From Climacium dendroides (taxonomy: Eukaryota > Streptophyta > Bryopsida > Hypnales > Climaciaceae), in NCBI GenBank assembly GCA_950106755.1, contig OX467082.1, forward strand, positions 35,588,001 to 35,652,000: 64,000 bases of DNA. The letters run 5' to 3'. A program made the translations under genes and the position numbers. The notes beneath the pieces are model-generated. The model did no database searches. It was not told the origin of the DNA and worked only from the letters and a program-made list of their open reading frames with translations. Below, one piece after another: positions 35,041 through 48,789 of this stretch; the stretch's first letter is position 1; every line of letters starts with the position of its first letter.

Positions 35041-38000
35041 AGGGACTGCATGGCACACCCATAAGTATGTCATTTGTAAGTGACACAAAAGTGATGGTCA
35101 ACCCCTTCACAAATCTCCTTTCACACCAATTTTTCAATTCTTTAAATATGGCAAAATGTTCATAGCATTCACATTTGATATCACACGTGTTGTCATTATA
35201 TTTGTTATGTTTTAAATTATTTGGTATACTAAACTAATAAAAGTATTGTCAAAAAACAATTAAAAGTAGATTAAAGTAGAGTAAAGGTAAGAGTAAAGTA
35301 TTGGCTAACAATAAAGCAAATTTAAAAGTAAAAATATTAGCATGATATTACAACTACCAAAACATATTTCTCTAATTCATTAGCCTTCAAGCTTGAAGAT
35401 GTGATTGCTCTCTGCACCTTGTTTTTATATTTTTCTAATTTGTTTAATTTGTAAAAACTTTGAAATTCAATATCTTTATCATTGTGAGTAGGAATGTCAT
35501 TAAATCCACTCCATAAAGGCTTTATGGCAACATAACTTGCACCCCTATTGGTCCATTGGTAAACTTAGGAGATTCTAACATACATAAAAAAACAAAACAA
35601 ACATCTATTGTAACAATATAAGATAATTTATGAAGGATGTCATTATGTGAGCCTAGGATCATGAGTGCATGAGTTTAGAAGACTATACACTTATATTATA
35701 GGTATGTATATTATAAAAATCTTCTATGATTATAAGATACTTATGTTATAGATAATTATATCATAGGTGTTTACATTATAAGCTCCTTCAATGGTTGTAA
35801 GATATCTACATATGCTCAAGGCTCATGTACTTGAATTTCCATACTCACATGCTAACATTGTTGATGAGAATAATAAGTGTTTGATGGATGACTTTCTCAA
35901 TTATTGTAAAAACACCCAATACACCTATGGTTTTAAAATTTAAAACATTTTTTTATTTGAATACAAATCATTGGAATGATCTTCTTATAGAGTTAAATTC
36001 CATTTTATAATACATCTCTACAATTTTGGAAATTTGGACTATTCCTTGGTTTTTAAGGAGTTAACCTTAATCCCTTAAAAACCAAAATGTTCTAATTTTA
36101 ATCTAATATTTTTATGCTAATTTAGGTAGGTCATTCATAGACACTTTTAAGTTGAATTTACTTTAATTCTTGACAGAGAGGTGTAATATTCTTTGCTATT
36201 TTGACAACATAAAATATGGATTCAGATTAATTATATTTTTCACTATATGATTAATTCAATGTTGGGCCTATTGAATTGCACTTTGTCATTGCCACAATGT
36301 CTGGATGTCTATACACCTTGAAGGAAGGTCTTAATAAAATGCAATAGCATTGATAAATGAAATAAGAATTTAACCTTTTTCCATTAATTAACAAGCAAAT
36401 CCTCGACAGTAGATGCAACATTTCTTTGTATGGGTTGTACAATAGTATTCTATAATAGCATGTACTTCTTATGTTTTCTTTATTATGAATGGGCAATCTT
36501 GAAGCACCCCTTTTGTAGCCCCAACAATGATTTATTTTTTGGGCTTGGGTGGATCACTCTATGTATATTTTGTGCACATGTGGTAAAGGATTTTTTTAGG
36601 GGGCTATTTATCTTCAAGGCAAAAATAAAAAGATCGTATAATTACTTAGGGTAGAGAGAAAAACGCTAGTTTCATGTAAACATTCACTACTTCACCAAAG
36701 AGAATATGTGGTTCGATTTGAATTCACGTTTGAATTTAGAAGCAATCAGTGTCATGAATGACAAATTATAGAAGCTTCTCCTTTGATAGAAGTAGCTCAA
36801 GTAGCTTTAAGCTTGTGGAAGGTTTTAGAAACTTGTTGAAGCTTCTCAAGAAACTTCATACTTGATGGAAGCAATTCAAGAAGCTTCTAAGCTTGTAGAA
36901 GCAGCTCAAAAAGCTTCAAAGCTCGTAGAAGCAACTTAATATATATAGAAGTCAAGACTAAGAGATTCCTCAGTCTCAACAATTCACTCTAATGTCTAAT
37001 TCATAGCTCTCAATCTTAATTCTTAGTTAGAGGCCTTGTTCTCTATACTCTTGTTCTCTTGAATACAACTCTTGAATCTTAGCTTGTGGTTTTGACTCCA
37101 ATATTATACTCTTGAACTTCAATATTAAATTTTGTTATTTAGAACTCCTCTTGCTTTGTCTTGTATCTTTTGCATTCATTACAATTAGAGTAAGAGAGAA
37201 GCAAAATGTCAAGACTATCACCCTTCTTGAAAGCAAAATGGGTATGTAATATCTCTATTGCATTTGCATACTAATTTTTGGAAATGATTGTATATGTTTT
37301 AGACAATATGGCCCATGTATTTTTTGTGAAGATGCTTATCATTGTTGTGGACTGGTGCACAAATTGTAAGGAATGACGTCCCATTGTGTTGGAGTGCCCG
37401 AATGAATGCTAGTTTGTAGCACACTCTTACTTAGACTACTAATTGGAGTGGCATAGACAAAACTATCAATCCTAACAATGGCGACAATACACGTAAAAAT
37501 GATGAAGAAATTGAACTTGGGGTGACTATAGTGTTGGTTGTAGTTGATGTGGGCAAGTACTTCACATGAAAGCCTTGTCATGGCTATTTCAATTAAAGTC
37601 AGGAGTGTTGGTGTTCAAGCATGTATCTCATCCACAATCTAATAGGATCAACATTGTTGCTAAAAGAAGGCCTTGCGTAGCGTGTAAACACAAATGATAG
37701 TATCAATGACACTTTACAAATGCAAATTGGCAAAATGCAAGGGTGGATGCATAGTTAAGTGGCTCATTTTTAGCAAAAGTTCAAGTTCAAAAAGTCCTTT
37801 TTTGTAAGTAAAATGTTTGAAAGTGAATTCTGCAAAAAACAAATTCAAAAAATAAATCTAAAATTACTTAGCTATTCAAGTACTTGTAGACCTTATAAAT
37901 TATCATATTTAAGAAAAATTCATTTTTGGAAAATAATATTGGCTAAAAAAAGACTCTGGAAAATTCAACGTTTGAAAAGTCATTAAAAAGTCCCAGGCAA

Positions 38001-38970
38001 ACACATATAGAAGATCTATTTACAAGCCATTGTTTTCTAAAAACATTAGTTCAAACTTAATTAGAAACATAGTATCTATAATTCATTTGGTTAATGCAAA
38101 AGAGTTTTAAAAGTCCCTTTCAATTTTGTTGACAAAAAATTTATTACATCCACTTTTATTCAAAAGTCCCTAGTGTTCACCTACTATATACAAAAAAAAT
38201 TAAAAAATCATAAGACTATTGAACATCAAGTTAATTCACCTAAATCAATTTGTTTCATAAAAAAAGTTTAAGTATCCTATAGATCAATTTGAAAATGAGT
38301 TGTTTGTAATTTTCAAAAATGTAACAGAAAATTGAGTCACTCAACCATGCATCTACATATAGGAGAAGTTCAATTTTTTGCAAATAAAAGACATATATAA
38401 TCGAAGATGAGAATCAAGTTGCGAGTGACTCCAACAATTTTGACTCCAACAATTTTAGTATCTCTCTACACAATTTGGAGTAGTTGCCTGAGATGCTTCA
38501 CTCTACTAGTGCAATGTAGCAATTACATTGAAAAATGTATATTGGCAAGAGGTGGGCAAAAGATTTGATAGGGATCAATGTTGTACATCTAGCTAGCAGA
38601 AAGACTATTGTAAGAGTAGAAAAATCAAGGTGTTGCCCTCTGTTGTGTATGGAGTCAAGGCATCAGGAGTATCAAAAGCACATAGAACTCTAAGAATGTC
38701 AACAAGCATTGATAGGGAAGAGGTAGATGGAGTACTATAACATGAGGATATCTAATGTGGATACATGATGAGTACAACAACCTAGAATGTTAATTTTTAT
38801 CCTAAATTTGAAATAGATGAAAATCTAAACTCTTTACTATATAAGCATATTTTGCAGCCTTTAAAAAAGATTGGAAGAATGGACTAGGGGTCCTTGACTA
38901 TGATGATGATGACTATTTTTTACTTTCTTTTGAAGGGTTTGATATAATAAATAATGGGTATTATTCAGAA
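35041..38970. other. Gene-free AT-rich region
   Basis: No coding sequence recognised. The stretch ~36650-37250 stands out for its heat-shock-element-like cluster and TATA box (listed separately) followed by pyrimidine-rich, CTC-rich DNA resembling a retrotransposon LTR U5 or a leader; an ATG at ~37206 opens only a very short frame. No primer-binding site or second LTR was found. Confidence 0.5.
36771..36946 (+). promoter_or_regulatory. Cluster of heat-shock-element-like GAAnnTTC motifs followed by a TATA box
   Basis: Perfect GAAnnTTC palindromes occur at 36771-36778, 36838-36845, 36850-36857 and 36880-36887 (gaagcttc three times, gaaacttc once), with several near matches (gaagcaattc, aaagcttc, gtagaagc). 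An AT run tatatata follows at ~36938-36946. Alternating GAA/TTC units are the binding sites of heat-shock factors. The arrangement recalls a heat-inducible promoter or LTR, but no downstream gene is visible, so its activity is inference. Confidence 0.45.
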
Positions 38971-38976
38971 GCAAAC

Positions 38977-40110
38977 ATGGCAATGAGTGAAAATGAGGGT
39001 TTAGATGAAAAAAATGAACTTTTAGATGATGGAGGTCATAGGAGTGATGACAAAGATCCTGGTAATCCCAATGGTGTGAAACATGTTTTTAAAGAATCAA
39101 TGTGGCTACAAGAAAATTTTACATACTACTCTAAACCCCTTCAATTTGTAGGCATGTCATGTCTGACGAGAAATTTTCGTAGGATGCAAACATTCATGGC
39201 ATTGTTTTTTTTGTTTTGGTCACATAGTCTTTTGTGCTAAATTGTGATTGAAACTAACCAATATCCAACAAAGCTAGATGAAAACGGAATTATATTCAGT
39301 GGATCAACATGGGAGCCTTTGACCATGGCGGCTTTGAAGGCATACATGATAGTGTGCATGTATATTAGATTAAAGAGACAACCAAAAATGAAGGCATAAT
39401 AAAACAAAAGAAGGTTTTTTTTCCATTGCCCTCAAATTTCTCAAGTTTTTACTCATGTTAGGTTTCAAGAAATCACAAGATGCCTTCATATTACCAATCC
39501 GGCTACTTATGTGAGAGAAAAGGAATTACTAGGCTATGACAAAATGGGGCAAGTTTGTTAGCTAGTAAATGATGTAAATGATAATTTCATATGCAATTGG
39601 ATACTAAAAAAAACACATAACTATAAACAAGATGATGACTAGATATAAAGGGTCATTTTGTCTCACTAAGCAATATGTGTTTAAGAAACTTCCAAAATGG
39701 GGCATCAAAGTGTGGTCCCTTGTTGACTCTAAGTCAAAGTATGTGTATAATTTTGATATTTACTATGAAGTCAATCCTAATATAGGATTGAATGATGTGC
39801 CACTGTTAGCTCATAGCAAGCCTTGATTAGCCCATAATGTAATCACGAATCTAATAGAAGGCCTTAAAAGCAAGGGCCATGTTCTTGTCATGGATAACTT
39901 CTTCTCTAGTATAGGCTTATTCACAAAGTTGGTTGTTATCCACATTTATGCAACGGGGACAGTATGAATTAATTGTATAGAATTACTTTTGGAATTGGAA
40001 ATATTGAAGGATTAAACCTGTTCTTGGGTAGAGAGGCTTTTGCTTTGAAAAAATATTGAGTTTTTGGTTGTAACTAGATTCAACTTAAGATATAAGGGAA
40101 TGTAATGATA
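38977..40110 (+). pseudogene. Degenerate piggyBac-type (DDE_Tnp_1_7) transposase
   Basis: Fragments in the plus-strand frames line up with a PGBD/piggyBac transposase in order: an acidic N-terminus, ENGIIFSGSTWEPLTMAALK (~39280-39340), FQEITRCLHITNPATYV (~39460-39510), RYKGSFCLTKQYVFKKLP and KWGIKVWSLVDSKSKYVYNF (39640-39755), and KGHVLVMDNFFSSIGLF (~39870-39920). Several stops and frameshifts separate them, so it is dead. The first catalytic Asp, expected in the S/T-I-D-E motif just before the RYKG block, reads I-N-K-M-M here (AAC at 39626-39628), so D is changed to N and the next E to K. The second Asp is kept in VMDN. piggyBac elements are mostly described from animals. Immediately downstream begins a different repeat family (~40010). 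Confidence 0.75.
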
Positions 40111-41860
40111 AAGAAGGCAGACATTACCACTTCAAGATAAATAAAGGTGTCATCTATTGTATAAAATTTCATATAAAATAAAGTATGTAATATTGTGTAT
40201 ATATGTATATAATATACACAACTTCTTTATAAATACAATTTAACATATTCATACTTATAAAAACCATATATAAATGTTATAAAAGCATATACCAAATTGT
40301 ATAGGTTGTGTACAAAAACTCAAAACTTTAGAAATCTTCTTGAAAAGGTAACCAAACTTTAAATGAGCACAAAAATTGCATATAAACTCTAAACCAAGCT
40401 TTGTGGGAAGTTAATAAAATATTAAGCAAACTCTTCAAATTTCAAGGCCAAAAAAATGTTGTTTGAATTTTATAGCTCGTCAAAGATTATTTTCTCACTT
40501 TCATAGATAATTGTAGACCCTTTTACTTTAGAAAATGCCTTGGTCTTATAAAAGCTCCAAATGTTTTGTGTCATAAATTTTTGGAAATCTAAATACAACA
40601 TCTATAATTTTTTTCTAAAAATCAGCTTTAAAAACTAAAAAAAACACGTTTTATAAGCTCTATCAAAATTGAGACATTCTCAAAATCTTAAATTCAAGCA
40701 ATAGCTCTTCACCTTTATACTCTAATAACCATAACTTTCTCATCTCAACTCCAAATTAAAAAAAAATTAGATTCGTAAATAGACAATAACTTTATACACA
40801 ACACCCTCAAATTTTGTTGACAATTGATCCTTCATTACTTTATCAAACATAATTTTTACACTCCAAATCCAAATAGAAAGTATAATATATTTTTTATTAT
40901 ACAAAAATAAAAAAAGATTCTCACAAAATTTCATTGAAATTTAAAATGTACACAAAACGTTTTTCTTTTCCAAAAACATACACTCTCCAAAATACATTAT
41001 GAAAGAAGAGGAAGAAGACCCCAACTTCTTATCCTACTTCAAGGAATTACATCAACCCATGCGTAAGCCACAAAGGTATTAAATCCCTATTGACTATTTT
41101 TTTTCACCTTCCCACAACCTTATCTACCCTTTTCATTTATTCACAAAAAGATAGACTATCTCCAACCTTCTTTCTTTCAATTTCCTAGATTCAAAATAAG
41201 GTTTAAAAACACATCTAAATACAATAATAAAGAAACTAAGATTTGTCAAATAAGAATATCATTCCATCTGTAAGAATTTGAGGATACATTTGATAGTGGT
41301 TGCAATGTAGTATGTAGGATCAATCTTTGTTAAAGGATTAACAGGCTCTTTTAACCATCATTGGTGGCCACAACTTTTGTTTATAGGCCTAATCATACAA
41401 TAATATTAATTGTCATTCAAACCCTCAAAACAACTTTCAAAAGATACTTCTTTGTTGTTGGATTCAGCACACACAACTTGTAATAAAATAATCAATGCCT
41501 AAGCGTTGTGCTGAAGGTTCTCGTGCTATCATTGTTTTACACAAGGTTGTTTGGGTGGTTGAGAAGGCCTAAATTTTTCTTGCAAATGCTCATGTACTGG
41601 TATAAGACTAAGCGGCAAATGAGGTTGATTTAGCAACTGCAATAAAAAAAATTCAAATCCATGCTCCGGTTGAGGCTCTTCATCTAGAGATTCAGAAAAA
41701 AATCCTTCAATTTGACATATTAAATTTAAAACAAACTACAAAGTAAACTACATCAAATTGATGAAGTTGTAGGGTGATTTTCTCCCTTTTATAGTTTGCT
41801 TTATTATATCGGAGAGAAAGCATCATCTTGAAGCTATTTTGAATGATGTTATTTTTTTAC
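40010..41860 (-). mobile_element. Unnamed repeat family, copy 1
   Basis: The stretch starting gggtagagaggcttttgctt aligns with 48800-48895 and 58080-58130; the interior has the diverged tandem modules seen in the other copies; and 41276-41740 aligns on the minus strand with the ORF at 59388-59837. The minus-strand coding part here has several stops. The minus-strand upstream end (~41820-41860, 'cttgaagctattttgaatga') matches ~59960. Terminal repeats were not identified, so the class of element is not known. Confidence 0.6.
41276..41718 (-). pseudogene. Degenerate copy of the 59388-59837 ORF
   Basis: Base-level similarity to the minus-strand ORF at 59388-59837 is evident through the whole length, but the frame is broken repeatedly. 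As in the other copy, the ATG (41716-41718) is followed by two sense codons and a stop: ATG TCA AAT TGA here, against ATG TCG AAC TAG there. No domain is recognised. Confidence 0.55.
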
Positions 41861-44121
41861 TATATTAATATAAAAATCTATTCAAATAACATAAAAACAT
41901 ATTTTTATACATAATGCACACATTTACAATGTGACACTGGTAATTGAAAATTGAAAAAAACAAGATTATCCACTGCCAATTTGAGCGAATTGTAAAGGCA
42001 AATTGAACATTTATATCCTAGAGTTACTTGCGATATAGGTCTTTATACAATATGTGACATGCAATAGAAGTGGAAAATTACAATACCACCTCCGATACTT
42101 AGAAGTCAATCACTATTGTAGAGATTGACCTTGAGGTTTACATCAATCTAATAAGTGTGGTCTAATTATATTTAAAATGTGTGCCATGCAAAGCGAGGTT
42201 TTAATTTAGAAATCCAATAAAAAAAATCTATATCTCACCAAAGAAATGGAAGTCAAAACCATCTTCAATATTCAAAAGTGTATGCATAAGGAAGCCTTGT
42301 TTGTACAAATATAAAGGCCATAAATTAAATATTTTTTAATAGACACTTGTCCCCCTATTGTGGAAATAGACTACAAAAATTTCATCTCTAGATCATTAAT
42401 TTTGGGTACTCCCCATTATTAAAAACTCCTACGTCTCAAACTTGGGGGAGGACAATTTTTCAGCAAATATTGTACGGAACTCGTGAATTTATACCTACGT
42501 ATCTTTACCACATGATTCCATGCATTCAAAACATCTACAACTTTTGTATACTTCAAATATTAAACTATTATGAATAGAAGTTGTGCAATTTACGTACAAT
42601 TGAACCATGTATAGTAATCGTGCAAATTTGACATTTTCATAGATCACTAAATATGTGCTTTTGTTTTGACAAAATCTATAGGAAATAGTTGTTGTTTTCA
42701 TCATACTTTAGTGGAAACTGAAACTACATCGCATTTGTATTGCAAAAGTACCCTAAATTTGCATTACATACAACTGAAATTACCAAAAAGCATCCATTTT
42801 CATCATGATGAATGGTTCATCCACGCATTTTCATCTATAACTTCCATATTCATACCATTGCAAGAAAGACCACATTTGTTTAAGCATGAGGTCCATCATC
42901 ATTTCACAACAAGTAAATTGAACTTTATTTCAAAAATTGATCACGAATTACAAATTTGCACAAGTAGAATAAACACTTTTGGCTTTCTCATAATTCTAAT
43001 TTTTTAGATGTTTGACTTGATGTCCTATATAATTAGCTTGTAGAAAAGCAAAAAATCTCTATCTTCTAATGAAGGCACTATTAATGCATGCCAATTGACA
43101 TCATGGTATTCTATAAAATGATTTACATTTCTCACTGAATATATCAAGAAATCGATGGCAACAACTAATACTTGTTTCTCAACCTTGTATGCAAGTACAT
43201 TGTCCAATGGTTTGTTCTACGATCAACAAAAACAAGTTAGTTTAAAGATTGCATAAGTGAGCACTAAAATAAAATTAAACAACAATTTTCCTAACTAAAC
43301 CCTAAAAATTTAACAAAAACCTCCATAAACTATAGAAATAAGAACTCTTCTAAAATTCAAGTACTACTCCATGATCAATTCACTTATAGAAAAAAAATAA
43401 GATACCTCTTTGTATACACTTCTCCAAATGTAGATTTTGTACCTAAATTGCATCACAAAATGTCAAAAGAAACCTCTACGATGTCTACTATTTCAACTAA
43501 AAATAAAAACACTCAAAATTTACCACTAAACATTTCATTAAAAATTCCAATATGAGAATTGACTACCAAATCATTGTGAATGGTTTTACTTGCTCAACTG
43601 AACAATTTAGGGCACATGTGCAGAAGTTGGAAGTGAATTTGCAAACCAATGAGAAAAACGCTTGAACCAAAAATTTCAACAATGCATTCAAGATTCCAAG
43701 TACCAGATTCATAACTATGTCTTATATAATTCTTACACCATAATAGCAATTGTTGGAATAACTTACAAATGAAGGTCAACAAACACCACAACTATAACAT
43801 ATATCAACTTCATAACTACATATACATTAAGGCAAATAGGCACAACTTCTACACTCCTAAAACTTGCAATTATAACATTCAAAAATAGCTAGACGTTTTG
43901 TACCTCAACAATACAACTGCTTTTATTGACATGTCGTGACGAATGGTTTATATGAGTCTAACCTCCATCCTTGATGCAATTGCACCATTTCATGCTAACA
44001 AACCTTTCCCTCTCCATTATTAGCATTGGAGTATAACAATCAAGAACTTTGAGCCGCATACATGTAAGCATTACACAATAACTTGGTGCAAAAAAGATTG
44101 TATAGTAAGGGAGTAGGGCTT
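41861..44121. other. AT-rich region without a recognisable gene
   Basis: Short open frames occur on both strands but none shows a domain. A part (~43560-43700) weakly resembles ~48560-48730. It may be the 3' or internal part of the transposon remnant to its right. Confidence 0.4.
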
Positions 44122-47100
44122 TTAAAACTTGTACTTGTTCAAAAAGAAGTGGTCTTCTTTTGTGATGTTTGGTAATACATGAACTACTCGAAGGATATTT
44201 ATGATGTCAACAATAAGAAAGTTAGGACTCTTTCTTTGTAGGCGTTTTGAAGGCCTTTTTCTACTAAAAGTTGCCCATGTCAACTGTAAACACATGATGA
44301 GTCTATTGGCCTTGTTGTTGGGCACTTTTCTTACATTCAAACAAAAGCCAATTCTCTTTGTATACTTTCCTTGGTAGCTGAATCCACAAATGAGGCTTTG
44401 AATAGAAGTCTTAGTTGTGCATACTCTATTATTTCCTCTGAAATTAAATACTCCATTTATAAAGACACATTACTATAATATGGTCCTCTATAAAAATTGT
44501 ATGAAGCTCTGTCATATAATGGCCAATCTCCAAAGCGCTCCCTGGTCAAGTAGGTACTGTTGCAAAATTAGAAACTTGAAGAATTTCTCCTCCTTTCGAT
44601 GAATGATCTTGCATGTATATCTTCAAGCATTCTGGCAATTGAAATAGATCAAGTTGAGCACCAATGAACGATTGGACTCGAGGAGGTAACTTTGCTTTTT
44701 GAAGTGGATGAAGTGAAGTAGGATGTAACCACGACACTCGTACATTAATATTGGTACCACTTAGCACATTTATGCTAGTACTCACAGCCTACAAAAAAAT
44801 ATACCAATTTAAATTATCATACTACTATTTTGTATATAAATGTACCAATTGGCCAATCAAATATGTTCTTTGTTCTTAAATAATAATTTTATCATTTCTT
44901 TTATATAGTATAAGATTTTTACCTAATCTAGTGGACAAACTCTCTCCATTGTTACTTCAAAAGCCTCTAGCTCTCCCATTTGTTGTCTGTATGCTTGAAG
45001 TTTGGAATTGTGTTTAAAATTTGTCCTGTGTAATCCTCACGATTGCTACTTTGTATGCATTTTTCATCAAATTGATGTGCAATTACTCATACATGTTACT
45101 ACTATACTCATATGGTGACCCCGAGTATCTTACAGAATTGTTGAAGTGCCTCATTGCATGAATTTTTACAAGATTGAATGAAGATTTCTGTGATCCTTGC
45201 AACTTTCCCTTGAAATGTGAAATGGTACTAATACATGTAAAAAAAGAACATATTAGAATTAATCCATAACCACTGTACTATAAATAATTGAAAAATTATT
45301 ACCATTAAACAAAATTACAAATATTCAATAAAATTACTTAATTTCTTTGTTCAAAACTTACTCATGCATAAGGGAATCCATTTGTACTATTTTGGCTTTC
45401 GAATATTTGCATGTTTGACATGCTAATTTCTACCAATTAAGAAAACGCACCATAACCACAATATAAATGTTTTCAAAAAGCCCCACCATACAAATGATAA
45501 TAACCTGCAACATAAAAAATTCACAAAAAATTAATATGATACTAATACTTTTTTTAAAACAAAAAATGAGGCATATTAAATATTTTTGAAAACAAAAAAA
45601 TTTAACATTAAAATAAACTAAGATACTATGTATTATAGCAAGAATCAATCTTAAAATAATCTACTATCATCTACATCATTGCTCGGTGTTTGAATGTAGC
45701 AAAATTCATATTGGAACAAAAATAAGCACTACTAGGTATTCGAAACACTTGGTAGCGACAAGTACTTTTTATGTATTGAAGCCATTCATCTCAAATTTGT
45801 AGAACTTGTTTTGGTGTGTCTTCTAACATTCTAAGAACCTCCATCAATGTTTCAAATACCCCAAGATTTGATTGATGCATTATATCAATATGAATACACT
45901 TATATGGAGATCCTGTATTCAATTCACCTCCATTGAATCTCCACAATGCACACTACATGTCAAAGCCAACATATCAACATTAATCACACATACGTACATT
46001 TTCAGAACAAACAATGCTTCAAAAAGTATAAAAAACATTTGGCAACACAATGCCAAACATGCCACATACGTATATGCACTACAATCTTTGTGATAGTAAA
46101 TAATCACCTAGACCAACCACTAATTCAAATCTCCAATATAAATTATATTCAATTAATGAAGTCATTTTTTTTGCAGTTAGCAATAAAAATACTAATCTTA
46201 CGTCTTATATTCCACATGAGAAATTTTCACATACAAAGTTGCAATTTTATCCTCAATGAAACAAGTGAACTGTGATCATTACTTATTTCACTAAAATGAA
46301 AATTGTTCAAGTTCTATGAATAATTAGTAATTGGTAAATATAAAAAATAATATTAGTGGCACATATACCTCAATTGGATGTACTAAATATTGTTTTGAAA
46401 TTTTGTTGACCTCAGGTTTCAATGAAGCTTCATTCATGGACTCTAGGACACCTTTTATCTCTACTTCAATTTGATACACCAGTAGTTGTATAGTATCATT
46501 GAAATAATCTTTACCACATACACAAGTTACAAGGTCTTTGACTTAAATTGATGTCATAAGTCCCAATGACCTGCATTTTCAAGTAAAATAAATGACAATC
46601 TCTCTTAACAAGTTGCATAGTCTTTATTCTCTTCTCTTAATTACAAATTATCAAGGTATTTTTCAAATTGAAGGCATCAACTTTGGTGATTGAAAAAAAC
46701 TTGAATTGCATTTTAAAAAATTGAAATGCTCTGTAGAAATCAATTACGTACCTTACATCCTTCTAGGTGATCACATGCAAAAGCAAAGAACAGCGGAAAT
46801 ACGTATTGTTCAAATCCAAAAGGATTCATCATAGTTGTACGTTTGCACATGTCAAATCAATATCAATGAAGAAAATAAACCAAATTCTCAATTTCTACAA
46901 AATACATTTATAATAAGATGATAATTTACAAGAAATGAAATTCTACACATCTGAAGCTTGATTGTTTTAAAGGCTTCAATATTGTTGCCAAACACTCGTG
47001 AAATATTTGCAACCGTCGATAGTGCGAAATGATGTTTGATGTTGATAAAACAAGTAACATTGCTTGTAAAATATGGCCTTCCTTTTGGGATCTCAATTCA

Positions 47101-47864
47101 CATGCAATATTAATTAATGACAATACAAGAGCATATCCAATCAGGCAATCACTTTACCATTATTAGATAAAGAAGTTTGGTCACTGTATAGTATCAATGG
47201 AGCAATCACATCTTCAAAACATTACAAACCTATATGCTTCTACATTTCGATCCACCACTGCCTGATGCTTGATGTTGAGTATGAATGATTGTTGCCAATG
47301 CTCAATATTGTTGGTTTAAGATAAAAGCCATCACCATTTGCTGGAATTGAAAAGAGCATGGACAACACACCTATTGACTCTTTGTAGTACAAAAGCAATA
47401 GGGAAGGGATCATTTGTTTCTTCTTGTACAACATACTCCACCCATCCATCTTCCTTATAGTAAAGGGTAGAATCAAATCTCTCGCAATCTGTTGTTGATT
47501 TCACTTTTACCTCATTCAATTTGAATGACTTGTGGAATAATACTTTTTGAAACACTATATTGATGTCATGTTTTGAGAGGCCCATGCCATTCTTCGTGCA
47601 CCTAATTCACTGCAAGAGAGCAAAGGTAGAATCAAATGGTTTTTCTTGATTATCTCCAACAATAGTCAATGAATCACAATCACTAACACTTGCTTCAAAA
47701 AATATAAGATGCTCCAAGGTAGAATCTTGACTTTCAATGTTCATATTCTCAATTATACATTTCAATCGCTTTGATTTCTTGACCCTATTTGTTTTACAAT
47801 AGATTTTTTTTATGCATTTTGAGATTGGCTTGGCTTTGGAAGTCAATTGATCTACATATGTCAC
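44122..47864 (-). pseudogene. Degenerate transposase of the KDZ/Plavaka-like group
   Basis: The minus strand holds a series of protein-like blocks separated by stops and possible introns: PFGFEQYVFPLFFAFACDHL (~46750-46815), GKDYFNDTIQLLVYQIEVEI (~46460-46530), CIHIDIMHQSNLGVFETL (~45846-45905), NLVKIHAMRHFNNSVRY (~45110-45175) with GSPYEYSSNMYE-stop-LHINLMKNAYK directly after it, and NFLIVDIINILRVVHVLPN (~44150-44210). The pattern H-x-D-x-M-H-Q-x-x-L-G-V-F, then a K-x-H-x-x-x-H-x-x-x-x-x-x-x-x-G-S-P segment, then LHIN/D-x-x-K-x-A-Y, is what I know from Plavaka/KDZ transposases, best described in fungi. The order along the strand is right. Reading frame is repeatedly broken, so it is inactive. 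Upstream part (47240-47864) is open but unrecognised. Assignment rests on motif memory; an HMM search would settle it. Confidence 0.5.
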
Positions 47865-48789
47865 ACTTGATTGATTCCATCTTTGCCATAATATTTTACC
47901 TAAGCCAAGCCTTTAATGTCACAAAATGACCCACAAGCATGTTCAGTATATTAATCACTTAAAAAATATTTATAAATACTTCTATATTAGATGCTAAAAG
48001 AAATTTGTGGATACCAAGCTCAAAGAAGTTTAAACTAAAGGTCAATGGAAGCAATTACCTACCAAGAATAGACACTTTGTTCAATTGCCCATGATACTAT
48101 AAGTGGTTCATTTTCTAGCTAATAAGATCTTTGCCCCAAATGGTGAGCTTTATTTTGTTAACTTTCCATCTACTTATAATTTTCAGCACTAACCAACGTC
48201 AAGAATTACAAGTATGCTGCTTAAAACAATCGCAAGAAATCTTTCCAATTGAAGCATTTCATTAAGATTGACTTTGTACATGCAAAGTTTTTTTTAACAA
48301 ACTGTGACAACGAAAAATAAAGTTAAAAGGGCCACAATGTACTTCTTCAAACACAATTTTAGACTTGCTCATTGACCTTGCAAACTACAATCAACCCTAC
48401 TCTATCTTATGATCATAAACTACAATAATCACTATGCATATGAAATTCATACTAATTTGGAATAATACAAATTAAGCTGCATGTGCAAGTCCAAACAAAG
48501 AGGACATAGACATTTTCTTTCTTTGGCCACTAGACAAAAATTAGAACTAATATATTGCGGAATGACCACTCTACTACCAAATCCTCATGAATGGTCATAC
48601 TCATTACAATTGAACAATTAGAGTACAAGAGCAAAGGTACTAAAAATAAAATAAAAAAAGATTTTTTACCGAGCTCCAAAATGCAACCGGAGAATCCAAA
48701 TTCCAAAAATTGAACAAAATCAAGCCTAATGGATGCAACACACGTTTTACGTGAAGGTATGCATTTCAAAAAAACGCTTCAAATCCTAC
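47865..48789. other. AT-rich flank of the transposase remnant
   Basis: No gene recognised. It probably contains the minus-strand promoter side of the element at 44122-47864. Confidence 0.4.

Noticed and set aside
36650..37250. Complete LTR retrotransposon
   Set aside because: No second LTR, primer-binding site, gag or pol motif can be seen; only an LTR-like promoter appearance remains.
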